A stretch of 64,000 nt of DNA, from positions 1 through 64,000 of the forward strand of contig CAYUVH010000018.1 in the NCBI GenBank assembly GCA_964448135.1. The letters run 5' to 3'. The notes below the pieces were generated by a model that did no database searches, was not told the origin of the DNA, and saw only the letters and a program-made list of their open reading frames with translations. Both the position numbers and the translations under genes were made by a program. Positions 25,314 through 33,939 of the stretch are shown here, piece by piece (position 1 is the stretch's first letter; every line of letters begins with the position of its first letter). The DNA comes from CAYUVH01 sp964448135 (GTDB lineage: Bacteria > Verrucomicrobiota > Verrucomicrobiia > Limisphaerales > UBA8199).

Positions 25314-26963
25314 ATGACGTTTCTGCCCATCGTCGAACGCGAGCTTCGGGCGGCGGCACGCCACAAAAGCACTTACTGGACTCGCTTTTGGTTCGCGGCG
25401 ATCGCATTGATCGTTTGGTTCGTCATCCTGGGCGCCAACCGCCGCATTCCAAAAAACGCACTCGGCCATGATTTGTTCCTGGCCTCCGGCATTATCGGCC
25501 TGCTCTTTTGCCTGGTGGCCGGAATTTTTCTCACCGCCGATTGTCTGAGCGAGGAGAAGCGCGAAGGCACCCTCGGCCTGCTCTTCCTGACCGACCTGAA
25601 GGGCTATGACGTCGTCCTGGGCAAACTCGCCGCGACCTCCATGAAGGCCGCCTACGGGTTGGTGGCGATGTTTCCGCTCTTTGGCCTGTCGTGGCTGCTC
25701 GGCGGCGTCACCGCGGGTGAGTTTCTTCGGGTCGTGCTGGCCCTGATCGAAGCGTTGCTTCTGTCACTCGCCGTGGGAATGTTTGTTTCGTCCATCTGCC
25801 AGGAATCGCGTCAGGCCATCGCGGGGGCTTTTCTGGGGATGCTCATCCTCGCCGCGGTGCTGCCTGCGGTTTGGTGGGGAGCGCTGGCGGCCACCGGAGC
25901 ACCGCCGTTTGCTCCGGGCAAACTGCTGCTAATCTGCCCGGTGCAACAATTCCGGTTGGCGTTCTACGCCAACTACCTGCTGTTCACGGGCGCAAGCGAA
26001 TACTGGCAGGCCGCGGGCTGCATCGGCGGGCTCAGCCTCACCCTGCTCGCATTCGCTTCGTGGTGGCTGCCACGAAGCTGGCTCCAGCACGACACCCGCC
26101 CCCGTCGGGTAAAAACTGCCGACGCCACGCAGCCCGTCCATGATTGGGCGCGCATCCGGCGCGCCGCGCAGATGCAAATGAATCCCTTCGCCTGGCTCGC
26201 CGGCCGGCGGGTCGGCGGAGAAAAATATCGCCCGGCCATTTTTGCCGTCGTCATGTTGTTTTGGGGATTTTTTCTCTTCTACGGCATCAGCGGCACCACC
26301 TACTGGAAGGAATCTTTCATCATCAGCATGTTCGCCGCGTTCGGGTTGCACCTCGCCTACAAGCTCCTGCTGGCGATCGAAGTTTCACGCCAGCTCAACG
26401 CCGATCGCCGTTCTGGCGCCCTCGAATTGCTCATGGTGACGCCGCTCACCGGCGGGGAAATCATTCAAGGCCAGCGCCAGGCCACCTTGAGACGGTTCCT
26501 CCTTCCCCTGTTTCTCATCCTGGGGGTCAATCTTGCGCTTGCTTCCGCGGTCATTTGCTTTCCCAAAAAACTGTCCATGGATGCCCGGGACCAGTGCGCC
26601 TTTCTTGTGTTGTTTGGTGGTGGCGCACTGACGTGTCTCGTGGACTCGCTGGCCATCACAGAAATGGGCATCTGGATGTCCCTGCGCGCCTCGCGCCACC
26701 ATTGGGCGGCACTGTCGGCGTTCGCGGCGACCGTCATAGTCCCCTGGGCGGCGGGGTTGCTCATGTTTTGGATCATGGTCAACAGCAACAACGTCAGTCG
26801 CAACGAACCCGGGTTTGTCTTTTCGGCGTGGGTGGCAGGAGCGATTGTGTATGGCTTCGTCGTGTTCGGCCGCGCGCGTGTTGAACTCAACCGTGGGCTG
26901 CATTATCTGCTTCGCCCCCGCCGGGCGGTGGGATCTCTGCCCGTCAGCCCCAGCCCCGCATGA
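25314..26963 (+). CDS. ABC-2-type transporter permease
   Basis: The 549-residue integral membrane protein starts with FLPIVERELRAAARHKSTYW, a lead-in shared with the next gene, and continues with about twelve hydrophobic segments. Conserved cytoplasmic loops include SEEKREGTLGLLFLTDL and RSGALELLMVTPL, each typical of ABC-2 permeases with a duplicated architecture. The gap 25167-25313 before it holds no gene I can support. The stop overlaps the start of the next permease. Confidence 0.9.
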   Translation: MTFLPIVERELRAAARHKSTYWTRFWFAAIALIVWFVILGANRRIPKNALGHDLFLASGIIGLLFCLVAGIFLTADCLSEEKREGTLGLLFLTDLKGYDVVLGKLAATSMKAAYGLVAMFPLFGLSWLLGGVTAGEFLRVVLALIEALLLSLAVGMFVSSICQESRQAIAGAFLGMLILAAVLPAVWWGALAATGAPPFAPGKLLLICPVQQFRLAFYANYLLFTGASEYWQAAGCIGGLSLTLLAFASWWLPRSWLQHDTRPRRVKTADATQPVHDWARIRRAAQMQMNPFAWLAGRRVGGEKYRPAIFAVVMLFWGFFLFYGISGTTYWKESFIISMFAAFGLHLAYKLLLAIEVSRQLNADRRSGALELLMVTPLTGGEIIQGQRQATLRRFLLPLFLILGVNLALASAVICFPKKLSMDARDQCAFLVLFGGGALTCLVDSLAITEMGIWMSLRASRHHWAALSAFAATVIVPWAAGLLMFWIMVNSNNVSRNEPGFVFSAWVAGAIVYGFVVFGRARVELNRGLHYLLRPRRAVGSLPVSPSPA

Positions 26964-28537
26964 TCTTCCTGGCTCCCATCGAGCGCGAACTTCAGGCGGC
27001 CGCACGGCAACCGGCCACCTACCTGCTGCGGCTCGTGGGCGCCGGCATCACCCTGTTCGCCGCCATCTACTTTCTCCTGCAAGCCCGTCTGTCCGCCGGC
27101 ATCGGCAGCAAACTGTTCTCCGAACTCCATTTCACCCTGTTTTGGGCATTGTGGATTCTCGTGCCACTCCTGGCCTCGGACTGCATCAGCCGCGAGCGGC
27201 GCGAAGGCACCCTGGGCCTCCTGTTTCTGACGCGGCTGAGCGGCGCCGAACTGGCGCTGGCCAAGGGGCTCGCCCACGGCCTGCGCGCGCTCACCGTCTG
27301 GCTGGCGGTGGCGCCCATTATGGCGCTGTCCCTTCTCGTCGGCGGCGTGAGCTGGGAGGAAATCAGCCTCTCCGTAGTGGTCAATTTCAACGTGATTTGC
27401 TGGGCGCTGGCCGCCGCGCTGCTCGGCTCGGCGTGGAGCATCACCTGGCGCGCCGCCGTGGTCAGGTCGTTGCTGCTCTCGTTCGGGTTCATGATTTTTC
27501 TCTCGCTGGCCACGGGGCTGGCGCTCCCGTTGTCGTTGAGCCCGGGCGGATTGTTCCGCTGGGAAACCGCGGCCGAGGACATTGTGCTTTCCGGCTTCGG
27601 CGCCTTGTCCGACGCCATGAATCTCTGGCCGAAGTTTTTGCGAATTTCGTCGGCCAGCACCTTGATCGGGCCTTTGTGCCTGCTCACCGCACTCTCCCTG
27701 GCGGTGCTCGCCGGCGCCATCGCGCTGGCGGGACGCAAAGCCGCCCGCGCCGCCAAGGACTCCGGCCCTTCCCGCTTGGCGGCCCGGATCGAAGGCTGGT
27801 TCTGCCGGCCGATTCTCTGGCGGAGGCAGCTCAAAGCCTGGATGCGCTGGCATCTCTCCCGCAACCCGGTGGGTTGGCTCGAACGCCGCTCCTGGAGCGG
27901 CCGGCTCGTCACGTGGGCCTGGCTGGCCGTGGTCGTTGCGCTCTACAGCGCGGCCCTCGCCGACCAGCATTCCTATCGGAGCTACCAGATCATCCGGCGC
28001 ATCATCGGCTGGCTCATGCTCGGCAGCGTGGCCCTGAGCGCTGTCGGCAGTTTCCGCCGCGAGCGCGCCACCGGCGTCCTTGAATTGCTGCTGGTCTCGC
28101 CCATGGGCGAAAAGGAAATCATCAAAGGCCGCTTGTTCGGCCTGTGGGGGCAGTTCATGCCGGCGGTGGCGCTGCTCACGTTCATCTGGTACTGGCTCGG
28201 AACCTTCTCATCGCGCTACGAAGAAGCGCCGATCTTCTACTACGCCGTGGCGTTTATGGTGCTGCCGGTGGTGGGACTCTGCTTCTCGCTCCTCTACCGC
28301 AACTTCATCTTCGCCTTTCTCATGACCCTGTTCGTCACCCTGACCGTGCCGATGATCTTTTCGAATATCCTGGCTTACGTTGACTGGCTGACCACGGCGA
28401 CCACGCCCTTCTACATCGATTTCGATCCCCATGTTTCAACGATGACCTGCCAGCTCATCATAGCTTTCCTCTGCTACCTGCGCCTGCGCCGAATCCTTGA
28501 GCGAAGAAAATTCGCGATGGACCGGCTCGAAGGCTAG
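26960..28537 (+). CDS. ABC-2-type transporter permease, second subunit
   Basis: The 525-residue permease is a paralogue of the previous one: IERELQAAARQPATYLLR at the start, SRERREGTLGLLFLTRL and RATGVLELLLVSPM loops, and about twelve membrane segments. The ATG overlaps the stop of the previous gene (ATGA), so the two are made together and probably form a heterodimer driven by the 24213 ATPase. The cargo is unknown; an envelope or surface-related substrate is a guess. Confidence 0.9.
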   Translation: MIFLAPIERELQAAARQPATYLLRLVGAGITLFAAIYFLLQARLSAGIGSKLFSELHFTLFWALWILVPLLASDCISRERREGTLGLLFLTRLSGAELALAKGLAHGLRALTVWLAVAPIMALSLLVGGVSWEEISLSVVVNFNVICWALAAALLGSAWSITWRAAVVRSLLLSFGFMIFLSLATGLALPLSLSPGGLFRWETAAEDIVLSGFGALSDAMNLWPKFLRISSASTLIGPLCLLTALSLAVLAGAIALAGRKAARAAKDSGPSRLAARIEGWFCRPILWRRQLKAWMRWHLSRNPVGWLERRSWSGRLVTWAWLAVVVALYSAALADQHSYRSYQIIRRIIGWLMLGSVALSAVGSFRRERATGVLELLLVSPMGEKEIIKGRLFGLWGQFMPAVALLTFIWYWLGTFSSRYEEAPIFYYAVAFMVLPVVGLCFSLLYRNFIFAFLMTLFVTLTVPMIFSNILAYVDWLTTATTPFYIDFDPHVSTMTCQLIIAFLCYLRLRRILERRKFAMDRLEG

Positions 28538-28549
28538 CGCCGGAATCCC

Positions 28550-29401
28550 CTACTGCACGAAATCCAATTCCGGCTTCGTCGGCAGCAACCCGCTCGCATG
28601 CGCGCGGCCCAAAAACCTCCGGATCGCTTCCCGGCCGCGTTCACCGTAATCGAGCGTCCAATGATTCACATACATCCCCACGAATTTGTCCGCCAGATCG
28701 CGGCCCATGTCGCGGGCGTATTGCAGGGCGTGTTGCACGGCCTCGGCGCGGTGGTCGAGGCTGTAACGAATACTCGCGGTCAAAATGTCCGAAACCGTTT
28801 TTCGAACCTCAGGCGGCAGCCGACGGTGTATGACGTTTCCACCAAGCGGCAATGGGAGCCCATCGTTTTCGCTTCCCCACCATTCACCGAAATCGGCGCA
28901 AACCTCCAACCCCTCATTTTTCCAGGTCAACTGGCCCTCATGGATGATGAGCCCCACGTCCGCCTGGCCGGAACGTACCGCTGAAAAAATCTGGTCGAAC
29001 GGCACTACGACAAAATTGAACTCCTTCGCCGCCTTCCCCAGCCAAAGTTGCAGCGCTAAAAACGCGCTGGTCATCGTGCCGGGAACGGCAATGCGGAGTT
29101 TGGCGATTTCGTCGCGCGCGAACTTCCTTTTCGCCACGAGCATCGGCCCGTAGCCATCACCCATGCTGGCCCCGCTGGGCAGCAGCACATACTTGTCTCC
29201 GAGATACGCCCACGCGTGAATACTGACCGCGGTAATGTCGAGCTCACCCCGGGTGGCGCGCTCGTTGAGCGTCTGGATGTCCTGGAGGATATGCTCGAAG
29301 CGATAGCCCGGCGTCGGGAATTTATCCCGCGCCAGGCCATAAAACATGAAGGCATCATCCGGATCCGGAGAATGCCCCAGCGTCAACACGCGTTGCGACA
29401 T
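28550..29401 (-). CDS. mqnD: 1,4-dihydroxy-6-naphthoate synthase (MqnD), futalosine pathway
   Basis: The 283-residue protein begins LTLGHSPDPDDAFMFYGL, the hallmark of MqnD, and continues with GELDITAVSIHAWAYL, YVLLPSGASMGDGYGP and QADVGLIIHEGQLTW, all family blocks of a periplasmic-binding-protein-like fold. MqnD converts cyclic dehypoxanthine futalosine to 1,4-dihydroxy-6-naphthoate in menaquinone synthesis. Length matches the family (about 280). The other mqn genes are not in the window, so the pathway is dispersed. The gene is convergent with the ABC operon. Confidence 0.92.
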   Translation of the reverse strand: MSQRVLTLGHSPDPDDAFMFYGLARDKFPTPGYRFEHILQDIQTLNERATRGELDITAVSIHAWAYLGDKYVLLPSGASMGDGYGPMLVAKRKFARDEIAKLRIAVPGTMTSAFLALQLWLGKAAKEFNFVVVPFDQIFSAVRSGQADVGLIIHEGQLTWKNEGLEVCADFGEWWGSENDGLPLPLGGNVIHRRLPPEVRKTVSDILTASIRYSLDHRAEAVQHALQYARDMGRDLADKFVGMYVNHWTLDYGERGREAIRRFLGRAHASGLLPTKPELDFVQ

Positions 29402-29533
29402 GCGCGCAGCCTAGTCGAGCCACACGCTCGCTGTCACGAGGAGAAAGACCGACCCATGCGGAACCTGTCCCTTGACTGACACAGTGGGGTTTTTCGAGTG
29501 CGTTTCAATCCCGCTCTCATTACTTTCATTCGC

Positions 29534-31378
29534 ATGATGGGGACCGCCGCTCGAACCGCCATTCTGGTTGCCATCCTTGTGCCCCTGGAACTCGCTGGCC
29601 AGGACGCTTTTCCCGGCAAGGAATTGGTCGCAGCATCCATCCGCCACCACCTCCCCATGCCGCCCACAAACGCACAGCTCGTTTTGGCCCATATGGGAGG
29701 GTGGTACCCTCTCGGGGATAAGTCCACCAGTCGCGATCCCGCCATGTATTCGCCGGCGTTTCTCCTCGCCGCAGAGTCGACCAACCGGATCACGGTTCTG
29801 CGTGGCACCGAATCGGAGACTCTTGGAACACAGGGGGATAATCAACCGCTCTGGCGGCCCTTCTCGACCAATGCGACAAAACCGCGCCTGGGTGGATACG
29901 TTTCCGACTTCGGCCGCCTCTCCGCTTTCGTCTGCGCGGTCCAATTGGCTGCCCGGGGCGACGAGCGCAACGCCCAAAGACTGTGGCGCAGGGTTGACTC
30001 CGCGGATTACTTTTCCGACCTGGAGTATCGCGGGCCAGCGCACAACGAGCTGAAGGATTCTCAATTTCTTCTGGCGCAATGCATCTACAAGCACCTTCGA
30101 GAGCGCCTGCTAACGCAGCCGCAAAATTGGCCGGAGATTTACAGCCACTTGGAAGCTCTCGTAGCCGACTACCCCACCCTCAAAACACGATCTGACGCCC
30201 CGGCCATGCTCCGGGGCTTGCAAGCCGCGCTGCAAGAGAAGCCGGCTTTGCCAGACTCGACGGAAGCCCTCCTCGTTGCCTCATCGAGAATTCCTTTCAA
30301 TCGAAAAGGGCCTCCTTACTGGTGCCGCAACAGGAGTGAAGATTCTCCAGCGAACCGGATCATTCTCCGCGGGGCCGACGCGGTGCCCGATCTGATAACC
30401 CTGCTCGCCGATCAGCGGATTACGACCCAGGAAATGCCGGCCATCATGAACCTCGATTCACGCATTCTTACCTTGGGCGAACTTTCGCAGCAACTGCTCA
30501 CCGAAATAACCGGCCTCCAGCGTCAGCCAGAGTTGGGCCCTCTTACGGCTGACGATTTTCGCCGCTGGTTTAAAGAGACCCAGGCGCACGGCGAGAAAGC
30601 CACCCTGATCGCCTCAGCTTTTGAGCGGAAAGACGGCGTGATCACCGAAGTGCAGGCGGGACCCGTAAGCATTATCGCCCGCAAATATCCGGAGGCTCTG
30701 CCTGCACTATGTGAAGAGTTTTCCCGGGAAGCCAAACCTTCGACGCAGCCTTTTGCCCTGGCCGAGGCGGTCAGAGCCTCCGGCCTCGCGAAAGAAAGAA
30801 AAGTGGAAGTCCTGGTGGATTTTGCCGCACGAGGATCGCTGGAGCACAAGCGCGCGGTCCTGCAACAACTGGCGCTCTTGGATCCCAAGAAATGCTCCCA
30901 ATTGCTGGCTCCGCTCATCCAGTCACTGCCTTCAAATTGCACGGGGCCGTGTTGGTTGTGCCCGCAGGCGGCGCTGACTCACGTGGTCATGCTGCTGGAG
31001 GATGACGAGATTTGGAGCGCCTACCTCCGCGCTGCCAAACGCAGCTCGGTTGGCTTGCGCATGGAGATGATGAATCCGATGAACTACTCTTACATCGGCT
31101 CCACGAATCGCCTCCGGCGTCTAGCGTTTCTCGCGGCCTTTCTCGGCGACCGGGACGTCCGGCAATTGCCCAAAAACGAAGCGAATTCCGAATTCGCCGG
31201 ACCGTGCGCCGCGTTCACGATCCAGCGGATCGTCGTCGGAGACTTTGCCGCAGCGCACATCGCCTCCATTCTGAATCTCCCCGACGACCCTGATGAGTTC
31301 TGGACGGCTGCCCAGTGGAAAGCTCTCCATCAGAAGGTAAAACAAGGACTGGCTGCAGAAAGCCTCCCCGAGTTCTGA
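29534..31378 (+). CDS. Secreted protein of unknown function, possibly with helical repeats
   Basis: The 614-residue protein opens with a signal peptide (AARTAILVAILVPLELAGQ). The rest is mostly helical, with segments such as FALAEAVRASGLAKERKVEVLVDFA and ALTHVVMLLEDDEIWSAYL that may form HEAT-like repeats, and a Cys-rich spot GPCWLCPQ. I recognise no family. The ATG at 29534 is preferred because it starts the signal peptide; an upstream GTG at 29498 is also possible. It sits alone on its strand, divergent from mqnD. Confidence 0.65.
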   Translation: MMGTAARTAILVAILVPLELAGQDAFPGKELVAASIRHHLPMPPTNAQLVLAHMGGWYPLGDKSTSRDPAMYSPAFLLAAESTNRITVLRGTESETLGTQGDNQPLWRPFSTNATKPRLGGYVSDFGRLSAFVCAVQLAARGDERNAQRLWRRVDSADYFSDLEYRGPAHNELKDSQFLLAQCIYKHLRERLLTQPQNWPEIYSHLEALVADYPTLKTRSDAPAMLRGLQAALQEKPALPDSTEALLVASSRIPFNRKGPPYWCRNRSEDSPANRIILRGADAVPDLITLLADQRITTQEMPAIMNLDSRILTLGELSQQLLTEITGLQRQPELGPLTADDFRRWFKETQAHGEKATLIASAFERKDGVITEVQAGPVSIIARKYPEALPALCEEFSREAKPSTQPFALAEAVRASGLAKERKVEVLVDFAARGSLEHKRAVLQQLALLDPKKCSQLLAPLIQSLPSNCTGPCWLCPQAALTHVVMLLEDDEIWSAYLRAAKRSSVGLRMEMMNPMNYSYIGSTNRLRRLAFLAAFLGDRDVRQLPKNEANSEFAGPCAAFTIQRIVVGDFAAAHIASILNLPDDPDEFWTAAQWKALHQKVKQGLAAESLPEF

Positions 31379-31498
31379 GGCGCGCTCCGGGTCGGAGCGG
31401 CCTCAGAAACTCTGTCGGAAAGGGCGGCAGGATATCGCCAAAGCTGTCCCGGTTGGGACCGGCGAAACTGCCGTGCCGTCTAAATACTTCTCCAGAGA

Positions 31499-31843
31499 CT
31501 AGGAAGCAACCGTCACGACCGAATTACGGCCGCCGAACGGATTCTCCACGCTCTCGGGCGCTTTCGGGTCGGCCACCCATTGGCCATCGGCCACGAAGAG
31601 GTATTCGTAGCGGCCGGGATCCACTTCGAGTTGGGCGATCCAGCGGCCGTCGCCGGTGGGGATCAGGGGAGCCTTCTCCGGGTTCCAGTCATTGAAGGAG
31701 CCGGCCACGCAAACGCGCGAGGCGCCGGGCTTCACAAACTCGAAGGAAACCACGGGATGAGTGGGAGCCGCCATTTTCACGGCGGGAGTGGAGGTGGCGC
31801 GCGACTTCAACGCGCGAGTGGCTGTTTTACGAGGACCTTTCAT
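31499..31843 (-). CDS. Stand-alone glycogen-binding (CBM48/AMPK-type) protein
   Basis: The 114-residue protein has a basic N-terminal tail of about 28 residues (TRALKSRATS), then a complete E-set/CBM48 domain: VSFEFVKPGASRVCVAGSFNDWN, PLIPTGDGRWIAQLEVDPGRYEYLFVADGQW and the closing NPFGGRNSVV. The fold binds alpha-glucan in branching enzymes and in the AMPK beta subunit. No catalytic domain is attached, so it may tether a partner to glycogen. The lysine- and arginine-rich tail is unusual. Confidence 0.87.
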   Translation of the reverse strand: MKGPRKTATRALKSRATSTPAVKMAAPTHPVVSFEFVKPGASRVCVAGSFNDWNPEKAPLIPTGDGRWIAQLEVDPGRYEYLFVADGQWVADPKAPESVENPFGGRNSVVTVAS

Positions 31844-32045
31844 AGATATATTTCAGATTAATTTGGCAGTTGGGCGTTCAAAATCTCTCAATCGCGCCCG
31901 AAGCAATCTCCGTGCCGCGATCCCATATTTTACTATGGACCAAGCATTATACACAGGAAACCGCCCTCCGCTAGTAGCAATTAGTTCCAGTAAAGCAACA
32001 TTCTGGTGTCGGTTTTTAACCACCGTGGCCAAGTTCGAAGCGGAA

Positions 32046-32393
32046 CTATCTTTCCAATTTCTTCTGAAGTTCCTCCAGTTCCAACCAATGCGCCGGCTCC
32101 CTATCATCAATCCCTCGTGCGAGACGCTCTTTAAAGCCTGGAGTGGGCTTGCGAAAAATCACCCGGCCTCGGGCATCGTGCAAAAACGAAACGCAACGAC
32201 GGCCTTCTGGCTTGCGCCGCATCAGCTTGCTCGCCTCACGCGGCGTCATGGCGGAAAGATTGTGAACCTTACGATCGCAGTGGGCGCAAAACCATTCCTT
32301 TTGGTCCGCGCCTATGTGATCCCAGCGCAGCTTGCAGGTCGGAGGCGTCGCAACTCCGTGTGAGAAAACGTCCTCATTCATACCAAGCCTCAT
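32046..32393 (-). CDS. Small protein with C-X2-C ... C zinc-site-like domain
   Basis: The 115-residue protein has the block WFCAHCDRKVHNLSAMTPRE followed about 20 residues later by RRCVSFLHDARGRVI. I have seen this C-X2-C, NLSxMT, CV-x-F pattern in many small hypothetical proteins of Bacteroidetes and PVC bacteria, but no function is known to me. The C-terminal tail is charged and helical (ELEELQKKLER). The ATG at 32393 has an AGGGAAC ribosome-binding-like site; a second ATG follows four codons later. The gap 31844-32045 shows nothing else. Confidence 0.72.
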   Translation of the reverse strand: MRLGMNEDVFSHGVATPPTCKLRWDHIGADQKEWFCAHCDRKVHNLSAMTPREASKLMRRKPEGRRCVSFLHDARGRVIFRKPTPGFKERLARGIDDREPAHWLELEELQKKLER

Positions 32394-32425
32394 TTGTTCC
32401 CTAATCTACGCTGGAACCCACTGAC

Positions 32426-32563
32426 GTCGCAAGTTTGCGACGGGAATCGGGATGAAGAACTGTCCGCCAATCCAGACGCTTCTTGCTCCGGCACCATGGG
32501 TTGGATTCGGATTTCGGTAATTCGGATTTGTTTCGGATTTCGGATTTCGAGCTTCGTGCTTTC
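32426..32563. repeat. Hairpin plus GGATTTCGG low-complexity repeat
   Basis: GTCGCAA (32426-32432) and TTGCGAC (32435-32441) are perfect arms around GT. From about 32508 the sequence turns into the words GGATTTCGG, AATTCGG and TTTCGGATTTCGG, matching the run at 10556-10622. The stretch is open in the frame of the following oxidoreductase but precedes its Tat signal. Confidence 0.6.
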
Positions 32564-32638
32564 TTCATTTACACCCCCGCCTCCGGTTGCGAGCATGCCT
32601 CCGCTGGCAGCCCAACCGCTTCCGGCGTTGCCGCCAGT

Positions 32639-33937
32639 ATGAAAGTCGAAATCGCCAGGCCCCTCAGCCGCCGCAACTTCCTGCGCCGCGCTTCCGCCGC
32701 CGCTGCCCTGCCCTTGATCGTTCCGGGATCCGTGCTCGGCCTCAACGGCGCCACCGCCCCATCCAATCGCATCATTTTCGGAGCCATCGGCGTCGGCAAC
32801 CGCGCCCGCGGCATCATTCCGAACTTTCTCGGGTTCAAGGAACTCGAAATGAAAGCCGTCAGCGATTGCCGCGCCGACCGCCTGAAGAGCGCCAGGCAGA
32901 TCGTGGACTCGCACTATGGCAACACGGACTGCAAAGCCTATCCCGATTTCCAGGAACTGCTCGCCCGTCCCGACATTGACGCCGTGCTGATCGCCACCGG
33001 CAACCGCTGGCACGGGCTGGGCTCGATTTACGCCGCGCGCGCGGGCAAGGACATCTACTGCGAAAAGCCCGTCACGCTTACCATCGACGAGGGCCGCAAA
33101 CTCGTGGAAACCTGCCGCCGCGAAGGGACTATTTATCAGGCCGGCACCCAGCGCCGCGCAACCGCCTCCTACCGTTTTGCGATGGAAATGGTGCGCCAGG
33201 GGCGCATCGGACAACTCAAGACCGTCGAAATGCAGGTTTGGACGGGTGTCGAAGTCCCCATCGAGACCCCGAAGCCCGTTCCAGAGGGCTGGGATTACGA
33301 TCGCTGGCTGGGCCAGGTCCCCTGGGAGCCGTTCGTCCCCGGCCGGGTGACCAACTGGCAGTATTTCTGGGATACCGCGGAAGGCGTCATGACCGACATG
33401 GGCTGCCATTACACCGATCAGATGCAATGGGTGCTCGGCATGGACAATTCCGGGCCCGTTGAATTCGAAACCAAGGGCGAGTTCCCCGATCCCACGAAGT
33501 TTTGCAGCGATACACCGATCACCGCCGTGGGCCGCTGCCGCTATGAAAACGGTGTCAACGGCGTCATGTATCAGCGGCACGGCTTCAAGGATCGCTACAT
33601 TCGCTACATCGGTGAGGAAGGCTGGATTCAGGTGGATGACGAGACCGACGTCGTAACGGCTGAACCAAAATCCATTCTTTCGCTGAAGGAAGCCGGCGGC
33701 GCCGGCTGGGGGGACGCCTCGAACCACGTCCGCGATTTGCTCCGCGGCATCCGCAGCCGCACCCCCACGGAGTGCAATCCCGAAGTCGCTCACCGTGCGG
33801 CCACCATCTGTCACGCGTGGGCTCTCAGCCTGCGCACGGGTTTGCCGCTGAAATGGAACCCGGAAAAGGAGCGCTTCAACGAGGACGAAGCCAACCGCCT
33901 GCTTTATCGCGAACCGCGTGCTCCCTGGCGTTCCTGA
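32639..33937 (+). CDS. Tat-exported Gfo/Idh/MocA family oxidoreductase
   Basis: The 432-residue protein starts with a Tat signal (LSRRNFLRRASA, about residues 9-20). GAIGVGNRARG is the Rossmann glycine motif, and YCEKPVTL (EKP at 142-144) is the catalytic lysine motif in canonical form. EGVMTDMGCHYTDQMQWVLG contains the conserved substrate-site His. The ATG at 32639 is the first codon after a low-complexity repeat; the frame is open upstream to 32483. It is followed two bases after its stop by the HEAT-repeat gene. Substrate probably a sugar derivative. Confidence 0.93.
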   Translation: MKVEIARPLSRRNFLRRASAAAALPLIVPGSVLGLNGATAPSNRIIFGAIGVGNRARGIIPNFLGFKELEMKAVSDCRADRLKSARQIVDSHYGNTDCKAYPDFQELLARPDIDAVLIATGNRWHGLGSIYAARAGKDIYCEKPVTLTIDEGRKLVETCRREGTIYQAGTQRRATASYRFAMEMVRQGRIGQLKTVEMQVWTGVEVPIETPKPVPEGWDYDRWLGQVPWEPFVPGRVTNWQYFWDTAEGVMTDMGCHYTDQMQWVLGMDNSGPVEFETKGEFPDPTKFCSDTPITAVGRCRYENGVNGVMYQRHGFKDRYIRYIGEEGWIQVDDETDVVTAEPKSILSLKEAGGAGWGDASNHVRDLLRGIRSRTPTECNPEVAHRAATICHAWALSLRTGLPLKWNPEKERFNEDEANRLLYREPRAPWRS

Positions 33938-33939
33938 CC

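Noticed and set aside
31400..31470. Possible dispersed repeat (GGGCGGCAGGATATCGCC words) after the 29534 gene
   Set aside because: Only one copy is visible in this window, so it cannot be shown to be a repeat here.
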